Shown piece after piece: positions 7,536 through 15,048 of a stretch of 45,788 nt of DNA; position 1 is the stretch's first letter; the number at the start of each line of letters is the position of its first letter. The notes under the pieces are model-generated. The model was not told the DNA's origin. It did not search any database and worked only from the letters and a program-made list of their open reading frames with translations. The stretch is from Chloroflexota bacterium. GTDB taxonomy: Bacteria; Chloroflexota; Anaerolineae; Anaerolineales; Villigracilaceae. Position numbers and translations under genes: made by a program. The stretch spans positions 1-45,788 of the forward strand of contig JACPVC010000087.1 in the NCBI GenBank assembly GCA_016191955.1, given 5' to 3'.

Positions 7536-7919
7536 CTATTTATTCTTGGTATTACTCCCCTTCGTAAGCCACTTCCCCACCAAGGAACCGAGCCAAGTAA
7601 TCAAAGTCCACGGGAGGAGCGGGGCGAGCAGAATACCCACCAGCCCATACAGACCGCCACCCACCATGAAGATCATCGCCACGGGGGTTGCAATTGCAAA
7701 GGCGATCAGCACCGCCCACCAGGCTTTGTCTGCGGTTTGACGGTTGAGGAAGAGCGAGAGGACTAGTCCGCCCAGGGCACCGGCGAAGAAGAAGTACAAA
7801 TAATCCTGCCACAAGGCATACGGGTTGAACTGTCCAAACCGGAAATAGAACGTGAATACCTGCCAAAGAATGGCGAATACCCCAACTCCCAGCGCCCAAT
7901 ATAAAGTCTTTTTATTCAC
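7536..7919 (-). CDS. Small membrane protein of unknown function
   Basis: The track begins at 7982, but a GTG at 7919 is preceded by GAGAGGA and opens straight into the first hydrophobic helix, giving 127 residues. Three or four transmembrane segments are visible: about 5-22, 38-57 and 66-110, the last probably two helices. The tail is short and basic (KWLTKGSNTKNK), suggesting a cytoplasmic C-terminus. No family is recognised. It lies immediately downstream of nrdJ with a GC-rich hairpin between them, so read-through from nrdJ is possible. Confidence 0.5.
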   Translation of the reverse strand: MNKKTLYWALGVGVFAILWQVFTFYFRFGQFNPYALWQDYLYFFFAGALGGLVLSLFLNRQTADKAWWAVLIAFAIATPVAMIFMVGGGLYGLVGILLAPLLPWTLITWLGSLVGKWLTKGSNTKNK

Positions 7920-7943
7920 TATAAATTTTCCTCTCAATAAACA

Positions 7944-7968
7944 TAGGGGCGGGAAGACCCCGCCCCTA
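7944..7968 (-). terminator. REP-like hairpin after nrdJ
   Basis: TAGGGGCGGG and CCCGCCCCTA form a 10-bp stem around a 5-base loop, 26 bases past the nrdJ stop. The outer arm GTAGGGGCGG/CCGCCCCTAC is also seen in the REP palindromes around the RAYT gene at 25093-25508, so this is probably a member of the same repeat family used as a transcript-end hairpin. Confidence 0.45.
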
Positions 7969-7994
7969 CACCAATCTACCAACTTACCAATTTA

Positions 7995-10900
7995 TTAGCA
8001 CTCACTATACCCACACGCATAACACTTGCGGCAGCCTTCTTCGTTGATGACGGCGGCTTCACCGCATTCGGGGCAAATGTCACCGATCTTCATTTTGGGG
8101 GCGTGTTCGGCATGGCTTCCGCCGTTACTACCGCCGCTTGTCCCCGAATGGGGGTTGGATTTGACTTCCTCAACCGGTGCGCCGTCCTTGCTGTTCAGGT
8201 AGCCTTCGAGCACCTGTCCAATGCCATCGGGCAGGGAACGCACGCGGTTAATGCCGAAGCCCAGTGAGCGTCCGCCGCCGATGCCGATCAGTTGCACGAC
8301 GACTTCGCGCAGTCTGTCCGTGGGGGCGATGGGCGACGCCATGCGCAGGATGTAGGAGATCAAGCGTCCAATCGCCTCGGAGACGGCGGCAATTTCAGAG
8401 CCAGCCTTGGCGGTATTGATGAATGCCTCGAAGGGCTGGTCACCGCCGTTTTCGTTGATGGTGATGAACGCCTTGCCCACGGGCGTGTCGATGTTATACG
8501 TCCTGCCGGGCAATGCCTTGGGGCGCGGCTTCTTGGTCCCATGCCAGAGGGTAGGAGAGGCTTGGATAACAGGAGCAGTCTTCGGTTCGACCGAGGCGGG
8601 AGTCTCTTTCTTTTCCGCGGTGGCATTTGTCTCCAACACCACCTTGTCGCGTGAGCCGGTCACATAGACGGTGATGCCCTTGCAGCCGAGTTCCCATGCG
8701 AGTTGGTACGCAATCGCCACGTCGCCTTCGGTGGCGCCTTCGGGGAAGTTGACGGTCTTCGAAAGTGAGTTATCCACGAAGGCTTGTAGCGCGCCCTGCA
8801 TCCGCACGTGTTCCTCGGCGGTCACATCGCCCGAGACCACAAAGGTGTCGCGGATGTTCTGCGGCAGTTCAGGCACATGCTGGCAGGTTCCCGCGCTCAT
8901 CACCTGCTCGACGATCTCCTGACGTTTCTCTTCGCCCAAACCGAGTTTCTTCAACGCCTCATCGAAGCGCGGGCTGGCGTAGGTTAATTTCAAATCCTTG
9001 CCGTTATCGTTGACGTGGCGGATGTATGCCAGCGCGAAGACGGGTTCACAGCCGTAGCCTTCACAACCGGCGACGGTGGCGATGGTGCCGGTCGGCGCGA
9101 CGGTGGTCTGCGCGGCGTTGCGGATGCCATGCTCTTTGATGCCCTTCACCACCGCATCCCACTTAATCTCGGGCCTGTTCCAGTTATGCTCATAGCTGAC
9201 CAACGATTTGGGCGCTTCCCACTTCATATCGTCCATATCGTAAATGGAACCTTGAATGGCGGGGAACGGTCCGCGCTCCTGGGCAAGCTCGACGCTCGTC
9301 ACCATCGCATGATAGCGCACGAACTCCATCACCTGCGCTCCGAATTCCTGCCCTTCCGCCGAACCGTAGCGCACGCCCACGTGGTACATCAAGTCTGCGA
9401 GACCCATGATGCCAAGCCCGATACGCCTCGCTTTGTGAGCCGCTTCTTTCAACTGCGTCACAGCCGGAACATACGCATTGGCTTCTACCACATCATCAAG
9501 GAAGCGCGTGGACGTCACAACGCTCTTGCGCAGGCTTTCCCAATCGACAGAACCATCGGGTCCGCAATGCTCGTTGAGATTCACCGAACCGAGACAGCAG
9601 TTCTCATACGGACCAAGCCATTGCTCTCCGCATTGGTGTGCCACAACGCCGTTGGTAATCACGCTGTGCGTCTGCATTTCGGTCAAGTCATAAACATCCG
9701 CATAACCTGCATCTTCAATCGAAATGATGGAGGTTTGGAAGTTCTCCGAATTTGAATTGCGAGATTTGCCATTGATGAATTCTTCAACCTTGCTTTGTTT
9801 GGAGGCGTCAAGGAAACCGATCAATTCTGTAAAAGTATCGCGATTTGCCTTATCCAACAGCAATTCGTAATCTGCATGGGTAAAGTATTCTTTCAAGCCA
9901 CCTTTTCCATCTGGAAGTGCGCGGAAACCATCTGAGCGGCGCTTGTGGATGCGGCTGACAATCCCAAAGTTCTGGAGAAGGATTTGCACATCTTGCAATA
10001 ATTCAAGTGAGGCGCTTGCTAATCGGACAGAACAGGATTTTTTGAATGAAGATACATTCACAGTTCCATCGGTGGTGAACAATCCCTGTAAGAAACCGAT
10101 CACAGCTTCACGAGGCGCGCTCCAAATAGAAGCAGGCACACGTTTTTCATGAGCAGGGGCATGCAGGACACCCAGCGATTCAAAGAATACATACGGCAGT
10201 CTGCCATAGGTCAATTGGCGCACAGAACCACGTTCGTGCAGATGTCCCGCTCCAAAATGAGCCTGCATGGTTTCATGAACAACACTTAGCAATTCGTCGC
10301 TCTCGTAGTTGAAGACCATACCTACCGGAGAATTGCTCGTCGGGCTAAGCCATCCGTCACCTACCAACGCACCGAGAACGACGCCCAACTCGTGCGACCA
10401 TTGGGTCGGAAGTTTGGAATATTGCTCCGCAAAATCTGCACGGGTGGTTGTGTGACCGGAAGCATGGTCACCGCCCCGCGCCATAACTGCCATCTTTTGG
10501 CGCATCGCTTCTATATTCGGAAGTTCGTAATTTCGGCTCCACACGCCTTCTCCCGATTGAAGGAGGAGTTCGTCACCTTCTTTGAGGTCGCCTAATTCCA
10601 CATACCCACGGTCTGATGTCAGGAATTTATGGTCAGGTGTGGCGGTGACCGAATAGCCGTGTTTGGTGGTCATCTTCAAGACACGGGTATTTTCTCTCGT
10701 CATCCAGGCAGGCGAGGAAACGCGATAGGCAACGCCAAAATCTTCCTCTGCATTGCCATGCCCACCTTGCGGCGCGCGCAAGTCAGTCGCCACCATGAAA
10801 TTCGCACCAGACTCGGCAAGTTCCTGAATGGTGAGCAAGCCCAAGTCGGTAGTAATACGGGTGGAGCCGACAAAGCACGGATTCGTCGCTTCAAGCGGAT

Positions 10901-13181
10901 ACAAATGCGGAACGGGGTTGCCGCGATTCGCCGCATCAAGGAACAACACGCCAGGTTCACCGTTGTGGTGCGCCTGTTTGACGATCTTATTGAATAACTC
11001 GCGCGCATTGACTTTCCTATAAACATTTATCTTGATCCCGGTCGCTTCCGCTTGTTCGAGCGTGCCGCTGAATCCTTTTTGTTTCATCTCGATCAAGTCA
11101 GGAAAACGCAGTTCCCATTCCTTGTCTTCCTCCACGGCTTGCATGAACGCGTCGGTGATCCCGACCGAGATGTTGAAGTTGGTGATGGAGTTCTCATCGA
11201 TCTTACAAGTGATGAAATCTTCCACGTCCGGGTGGTCCACGCGCAGCACCGCCATATTGGCGCCACGGCGGGTATTATGCGTCACCATGCCATAAGCAAG
11301 ATAGGTGTGATTGTCGGCAACTTCCAGGTCAAGTGTGAGCGCTCGACCCGCCTCTTCCACGCCACGGACTTCCACAAACCAGTATCCCTCCGCGGAGGGC
11401 GAATTTTCAAATACATCGGGATAGTCCCGCTTTAATAACTCGTATCCCGACCATGTCAAATTGCGATCATCGCGCATGTAGCGTAAAAGTTTGCGGCGCA
11501 ATCCCGGCTCGGTGGCGCGGAAATTAATATTCCTGCCGCGTTCCTGTTTATCAATTTGCCCGAGGGTGATCTCTTCCAAAACAGTCTGAAGCCAATACTT
11601 CGGATTCGGCAGAACATGAGAGGTCTCGCGGCGCAAATCACTTTCCCATGCATAGGCCGAGACAAAGCGTGAGCGCTGGTCACAACCGATATTTTCGCGC
11701 CAGGCTAGCAGCCCAACCGTTGAAGCGATTTTCACTCGATGAATGTCAGAATTGCCCCAACGATCCAACCCGGCAGAAGTCGTACTAATCCCGACCGGGC
11801 AACCCAGACCAATCAATAACGTAGCTGCTTCTCGCGCAAGGCGGGCAGAGGAGGTCGTCAAAGTAGGGTAGCCATGTGTCAATGACCCATCTGCTTCAAA
11901 CAGCCCGCGCAGATACGCACCCACAATATTTTTCGGTGACTGGCGGACCAGGCGTGGGATGGATACGTCGCGGCTTCCCTGTTTCTCCAATCCATTCAAA
12001 TACAGGAAATCCTTGATTGCGCGGTTATCCATAACGAATGTCACCGAACGATCATTCGGCTTCTGCATTTTATGAACGTTTACATTGAAGAGTCTCTGCA
12101 GCATTGCAGGCATTTCCTCCATAAGGTAGGAAGAATGAGCCACACTGACACCCACGCGATGATCATTTTCGGCTTTTCCCATAAACCCGTCACCGGCAAG
12201 ATAACCAAGGAAGAATGCAAATTCTTCATCCAGAATGGAAGGTAATTCAGCCATGATCTGGTTGCCGTGTTTTTGCGAGGGCATCTTCAAGATTTGCAAA
12301 TTACCAGTATGTTCACCCAATCGCATAACGATCCAATCGCCCTGCCCAAGATCCTGGAGTTGCTTCCATTGAGGGCCGGAATCGGTCATTACTTTCACTT
12401 TGTGATTGGGTGTGCCTGTAATACTCAATCCCTCGCGGGTATGCACGCGTTGGACTTCCGCCATGCCGTTATTGAATCCGCGCATGGAGTCTTTAACCCC
12501 TTCATCAGTCGGCACAGACAAATCATGTTCCTGCCAGCCTTCCACGTTTGAATTTACGATTTCATCCAAACGTAACAATCCGTTGGTTGTAAACACAAGA
12601 GTCTCAGGCAGCAAACAACCGCCCTGCGCAATCTCACCGAAGGCATGGTCATAGACGCGCAAAAAGCCGACCGGTCCTGTAGCCTGACCCGCCGAGGTTT
12701 GCACGTGAGTACCCTTGGGGCGTAAACGCGAGAAGGAGAATCCATTGCCGCCGCCTGTCTGCTGGATCAGGGCAGCGTCGCGCAACGTCTGAAAGATGCC
12801 CGCGCTGTGACGTCCCATATCGTCGGTAATCGGGAGTACAAAACATGCGGCCAGCTGTCCCAACGGAGTGCCGGCACCGGTAAAGGTTGGGGAGTTCGGG
12901 AAAAATTTCTTGCTCGAAAGTAAATGGTAGTATTCAACGGTGCGGGCTTGCACATCCGCGCCCCATTGTTCTTCGACCTTGGCGACATGATGCGCCACAC
13001 GCCAGAACATCTCTTCGACGTTCTCAGCGGGCTTACCATCGTCACCGCGGCGCACGTAACGCTTCATCAGCACCTGACGGGCGTTATCTGTCAGCGCTGC
13101 CTTGGGCAGTCCCTTCGCCATGGGCGGCGTCGGCAATAAGCCGTTTTTTACGATTTTGGTTTCAGCAGATTTTGTTGCCAT
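7995..13181 (-). CDS. nrdJ: Adenosylcobalamin-dependent ribonucleotide reductase (class II) with two inteins
   Basis: The precursor has 1,728 residues starting at ATG 13181, which has AGGAGA about 6 bases upstream; the track's longer start at 13229 lacks this. Removing two inteins (residues 189-636 and 769-1183) leaves about 865 residues, normal for the family. The enzyme reduces ribonucleotides to deoxyribonucleotides using a thiyl radical generated from adenosylcobalamin. The radical-site motif NPCGEQ is split by intein 2. A likely redox pair is Cys113 (AACFVLP) and the Cys of [11 protein letters not shown]. The C-terminal half adds a TSCPD-type domain ([19 protein letters not shown]) and a zinc ribbon (CPECGE...[12 protein letters not shown]). 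nrdR lies upstream on the same strand. No cobalamin riboswitch is visible. Confidence 0.95.
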   Translation of the reverse strand: MATKSAETKIVKNGLLPTPPMAKGLPKAALTDNARQVLMKRYVRRGDDGKPAENVEEMFWRVAHHVAKVEEQWGADVQARTVEYYHLLSSKKFFPNSPTFTGAGTPLGQLAACFVLPITDDMGRHSAGIFQTLRDAALIQQTGGGNGFSFSRLRPKGTHVQTSAGQATGPVGFLRVYDHAFGEIAQGGCLLPETLVFTTNGLLRLDEIVNSNVEGWQEHDLSVPTDEGVKDSMRGFNNGMAEVQRVHTREGLSITGTPNHKVKVMTDSGPQWKQLQDLGQGDWIVMRLGEHTGNLQILKMPSQKHGNQIMAELPSILDEEFAFFLGYLAGDGFMGKAENDHRVGVSVAHSSYLMEEMPAMLQRLFNVNVHKMQKPNDRSVTFVMDNRAIKDFLYLNGLEKQGSRDVSIPRLVRQSPKNIVGAYLRGLFEADGSLTHGYPTLTTSSARLAREAATLLIGLGCPVGISTTSAGLDRWGNSDIHRVKIASTVGLLAWRENIGCDQRSRFVSAYAWESDLRRETSHVLPNPKYWLQTVLEEITLGQIDKQERGRNINFRATEPGLRRKLLRYMRDDRNLTWSGYELLKRDYPDVFENSPSAEGYWFVEVRGVEEAGRALTLDLEVADNHTYLAYGMVTHNTRRGANMAVLRVDHPDVEDFITCKIDENSITNFNISVGITDAFMQAVEEDKEWELRFPDLIEMKQKGFSGTLEQAEATGIKINVYRKVNARELFNKIVKQAHHNGEPGVLFLDAANRGNPVPHLYPLEATNPCFVGSTRITTDLGLLTIQELAESGANFMVATDLRAPQGGHGNAEEDFGVAYRVSSPAWMTRENTRVLKMTTKHGYSVTATPDHKFLTSDRGYVELGDLKEGDELLLQSGEGVWSRNYELPNIEAMRQKMAVMARGGDHASGHTTTRADFAEQYSKLPTQWSHELGVVLGALVGDGWLSPTSNSPVGMVFNYESDELLSVVHETMQAHFGAGHLHERGSVRQLTYGRLPYVFFESLGVLHAPAHEKRVPASIWSAPREAVIGFLQGLFTTDGTVNVSSFKKSCSVRLASASLELLQDVQILLQNFGIVSRIHKRRSDGFRALPDGKGGLKEYFTHADYELLLDKANRDTFTELIGFLDASKQSKVEEFINGKSRNSNSENFQTSIISIEDAGYADVYDLTEMQTHSVITNGVVAHQCGEQWLGPYENCCLGSVNLNEHCGPDGSVDWESLRKSVVTSTRFLDDVVEANAYVPAVTQLKEAAHKARRIGLGIMGLADLMYHVGVRYGSAEGQEFGAQVMEFVRYHAMVTSVELAQERGPFPAIQGSIYDMDDMKWEAPKSLVSYEHNWNRPEIKWDAVVKGIKEHGIRNAAQTTVAPTGTIATVAGCEGYGCEPVFALAYIRHVNDNGKDLKLTYASPRFDEALKKLGLGEEKRQEIVEQVMSAGTCQHVPELPQNIRDTFVVSGDVTAEEHVRMQGALQAFVDNSLSKTVNFPEGATEGDVAIAYQLAWELGCKGITVYVTGSRDKVVLETNATAEKKETPASVEPKTAPVIQASPTLWHGTKKPRPKALPGRTYNIDTPVGKAFITINENGGDQPFEAFINTAKAGSEIAAVSEAIGRLISYILRMASPIAPTDRLREVVVQLIGIGGGRSLGFGINRVRSLPDGIGQVLEGYLNSKDGAPVEEVKSNPHSGTSGGSNGGSHAEHAPKMKIGDICPECGEAAVINEEGCRKCYACGYSEC
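9633..10877 (-). mobile_element. Intein 2 of NrdJ (415 aa, LAGLIDADG endonuclease)
   Basis: The segment begins with [13 protein letters not shown] (block A) and has a block [11 protein letters not shown]. Its two LAGLIDADG helices are LGALVGDGW and LQGLFTTDG, and block F is [19 protein letters not shown]. It ends VVAHQ, so the C-terminal residue is Gln (codon CAA) instead of the usual Asn. The +1 residue is the Cys of CGEQ, which is the host enzyme's radical cysteine. The native sequence [17 protein letters not shown] is restored exactly by removal. Both endonuclease motifs retain an acidic residue, so homing activity is plausible. Confidence 0.9.
11274..12617 (-). mobile_element. Intein 1 of NrdJ (448 aa, LAGLIDADG endonuclease)
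   Basis: It starts with [13 protein letters not shown] (block A) and has block [13 protein letters not shown]. The endonuclease helices are LGYLAGDGF and [10 protein letters not shown]. It ends with [13 protein letters not shown] (block F) and MVTHN, the standard His-Asn terminus, followed by Thr as +1 nucleophile. Its removal restores [17 protein letters not shown], a conserved stretch of class II reductases. Both LAGLIDADG acidic residues are present, so the homing endonuclease looks intact. Confidence 0.92.
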
Positions 13182-13207
13182 CTCGGACTCTCCTGTAAAG
13201 TTTTTTT

Positions 13208-13233
13208 TATCACATGGACGTTTACCCATGTGG
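13208..13233 (-). promoter_or_regulatory. Palindrome upstream of nrdJ
   Basis: CACATGG and CCATGTG flank an 8-base centre, about 30 bases upstream of the nrdJ start. On the transcribed strand it is followed by an A-run, not a T-run, so it is more likely an operator or 5'-UTR stem than a terminator. Confidence 0.35.
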
Positions 13234-13258
13234 TATAGACATATTAGAGAAACGAAAA

Positions 13259-13291
13259 GGCAAAGACAGTCCCCCCTTGAGGGTCTTTGCC
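13259..13291 (-). terminator. Terminator-like hairpin after nrdR
   Basis: GGCAAAGAC pairs with GTCTTTGCC just past the nrdR stop and is followed on the transcribed strand by TTTTCGTTT. It may partly insulate nrdJ from nrdR transcription. Confidence 0.5.
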
Positions 13292-13297
13292 TTGTAA

Positions 13298-13747
13298 TTA
13301 ATCTTCGAGTAACTGGTCGATCTCGGTGCGAATGGACTGGAGATCATCCAAGCCCAAATACACAATCGCATAGCGGATGTACGCGATCTGGTCCACCTCC
13401 TTCAACGTTTGCATAACGAGGTCGCCCACCACGCGGGAGGAAACCTCGGCTTTACCCATCTTGGTCAATTTCACTTCCACTTGCCCGATCATGCGCTCGA
13501 TGTCCGCCGCCGAGACGGGTCGCTTCGCACAGGAAATGCGGATACCGCGTGCCATCTTCTCGCGGTCAAACTCCTCACGGTTGCCATCTTGCTTGATGAT
13601 GAGCGGCGTGGCGAGGATCGGACGCTCGTAGCTGCTGAAGCGCTGGCGGCACTTCAGGCACTCACGCCGACGGCGAATCCCGCCGTGACTGTCGTGAGAG
13701 GTGTCCAACACCTTCGAGTCATGATGTTTACAATACGGACAACGCAT
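13298..13747 (-). CDS. nrdR: Transcriptional repressor NrdR
   Basis: The 149-residue length and order of parts are standard for the family. A zinc ribbon uses Cys3, Cys6, Cys30 and Cys33, with the RRRRECLKC signature, and an ATP-cone spans about residues 49-139. NrdR senses ATP/dATP levels and represses ribonucleotide reductase genes by binding paired NrdR boxes. The ATG at 13747 opens directly into CPYC. It lies 116 bases upstream of nrdJ on the same strand, and paired palindromes upstream (13781-13828) suggest that it regulates its own transcription. Confidence 0.95.
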   Translation of the reverse strand: MRCPYCKHHDSKVLDTSHDSHGGIRRRRECLKCRQRFSSYERPILATPLIIKQDGNREEFDREKMARGIRISCAKRPVSAADIERMIGQVEVKLTKMGKAEVSSRVVGDLVMQTLKEVDQIAYIRYAIVYLGLDDLQSIRTEIDQLLED

Positions 13748-13780
13748 CCGAAACAGGCTCCATAATTAGAACAAATGATT

Positions 13781-13828
13781 TAGCCATATATGGGCGTAGA
13801 AGCTCTGCATCCCCGTACATATGGCTAA
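13781..13828 (-). promoter_or_regulatory. Paired NrdR-box-like palindromes upstream of nrdR
   Basis: TTAGCCATATATGG (from 13780) and the inverted counterpart ACATATGGCTAA (13817-13828) have centres about 32 bases apart, close to three helical turns. Both resemble the A+T-rich ATATA-centred NrdR box. Known NrdR sites come in such pairs near reductase promoters. Confidence 0.6.
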
Positions 13829-13935
13829 TGTGTTCGGCATTTTAGCACCATGACCAATGCTTGGCAAGAGGGTATTTGGAAACTGCAATCTTAAAATATT
13901 GACTCAATTCCCCGCTTCAGATTCTTCGATGCAGA

Positions 13936-14022
13936 GTGCGTCGCACCATACGGGTAGACGTATCTGATAAAACAGACGAATCTACACTGTAGACTCGTCT
14001 CAATCATGTTGGTGCGACGCAC
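13936..14022. repeat. Compound inverted repeat between nrdR and the hydrolase gene
   Basis: GTGCGTCGCACCA (13936-13948) is the exact complement of TGGTGCGACGCAC (14010-14022). Inside is a second near-perfect palindrome, AGACGAATCTACA/TGTAGACTCGTCT. The structure lies just past the stop of the hydrolase gene at 14032 and may end its transcript; it also looks like a small mobile palindromic unit. Confidence 0.5.
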
Positions 14023-14031
14023 CCTTTTGCC

Positions 14032-14889
14032 TCAGATTCCTCGCAAAAACTCCATCACATGCGGGTTGAAATCTTCGGGGTGGCATTGATGCGGCACATG
14101 TCCGCAGACTGGGAAATGATGTGCCTTCACCAAATTCGGCAACTGTTCTGCCAATTGCGAGAAGGACGAAGGCGAAAGGGTTTGGTCGCGCCCGCCCCAC
14201 AGGAGCAGAGTCGGCTGGGTAATGCGCGACAGGTCCAGGTCCACGTGGCGAAGCGTGCGCGGAATGTTGTAAATGCCAGACGACGCCCGTTTGTAATCCA
14301 GCGCAGTCTGATAGCGGATGTGCTCCGGCAACACATGCGACTCGCGATTCCCGATGTAACCGCTGAAACTGGTCATATCCACAAAAAAGCGGAAGAGCTG
14401 ATACGGCGTGCGTTCGATCAAGGAGGTGTTGATCAACTGGTGGTGGAACATCCGCTGCAAAATGAGCGGCAGTTGTCCCATCGAATAGAACGGGTTGACG
14501 ATCACCAGCGCCTTCACGCGGTCTGGGTTGCGATAGGTGTACAACAACGAAAGCCCTGCGCCCAATGAATGCCCCACAAGGATGAACGGCGCTTTGACAT
14601 TCACCGAATCGATCCACGCCGAAAAATCGGCATACGCGTTCTCCACGGAATAATCATGGGCATGCGTGGGTTTTTCGCTCTCGCCGTGACCAAGCAGGTC
14701 GAGGGCGTAGCCGGCGTACCCGGCGTCTGCTAGTGCGGGCATCAGGTCGTCCCAATCATGCAGAGACGCAGCAAGTCCGTGAACCATAATGACCGGCTCC
14801 CCCACGCCCTGATGCACATAATTGACATTACGCCCGTTCGTGAGCGTCGTAGTGCGATATTCGATCTTGTTCTGTACTCTTACATTCAT
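14032..14889 (-). CDS. Alpha/beta fold hydrolase
   Basis: This 285-residue protein has all the hallmarks of the fold: MVHGLAAS with the oxyanion-hole HG (37-38), the nucleophile elbow GHSLGAG with Ser108, Asp235 in WGGRDQT and His264 in CGHVPH. A helical cap probably covers residues 135-210. It resembles epoxide-hydrolase-like or lipase-like esterases, but the substrate cannot be told. The next gene upstream on the same strand begins with a similar hydrolase domain, so the two may act on related substrates. Confidence 0.8.
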   Translation of the reverse strand: MNVRVQNKIEYRTTTLTNGRNVNYVHQGVGEPVIMVHGLAASLHDWDDLMPALADAGYAGYALDLLGHGESEKPTHAHDYSVENAYADFSAWIDSVNVKAPFILVGHSLGAGLSLLYTYRNPDRVKALVIVNPFYSMGQLPLILQRMFHHQLINTSLIERTPYQLFRFFVDMTSFSGYIGNRESHVLPEHIRYQTALDYKRASSGIYNIPRTLRHVDLDLSRITQPTLLLWGGRDQTLSPSSFSQLAEQLPNLVKAHHFPVCGHVPHQCHPEDFNPHVMEFLRGI

Positions 14890-15017
14890 TCTTCATCTCT
14901 CAAAGAGCCGTATGGCAGCGGCATGGCATATTGGGTTTGATGCTACTGCAATCAAATTAATTGTAGGTGAAATATATTTCTGTGAACCTTACACACAATC
15001 AACAAAAAAAACATTAA

Positions 15018-15043
15018 GTACGGCGACATAAATGTCGCCGTAC
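15018..15043 (-). terminator. Intrinsic terminator of the hydrolase-ligase fusion gene
   Basis: GTACGGCGACAT and ATGTCGCCGTAC form a perfect 12-bp stem around a 2-base loop. On the transcribed strand TTAATGTTTTTTTT follows. It starts about 6 bases after the stop codon. Confidence 0.8.
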
Positions 15044-15048
15044 CGATT

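Noticed and set aside
9015-9755. 246-residue plus-strand ORF opposite nrdJ
   Set aside because: It is a shadow of the nrdJ extein and intein coding sequence on the other strand; no motif or ribosome binding site was seen.
13748-13935. Possible cobalamin riboswitch for the B12-dependent reductase
   Set aside because: I looked for the conserved B12-box and the long multi-stem layout upstream of nrdR and nrdJ and saw neither; the nrdR-nrdJ gap is only 116 bases.
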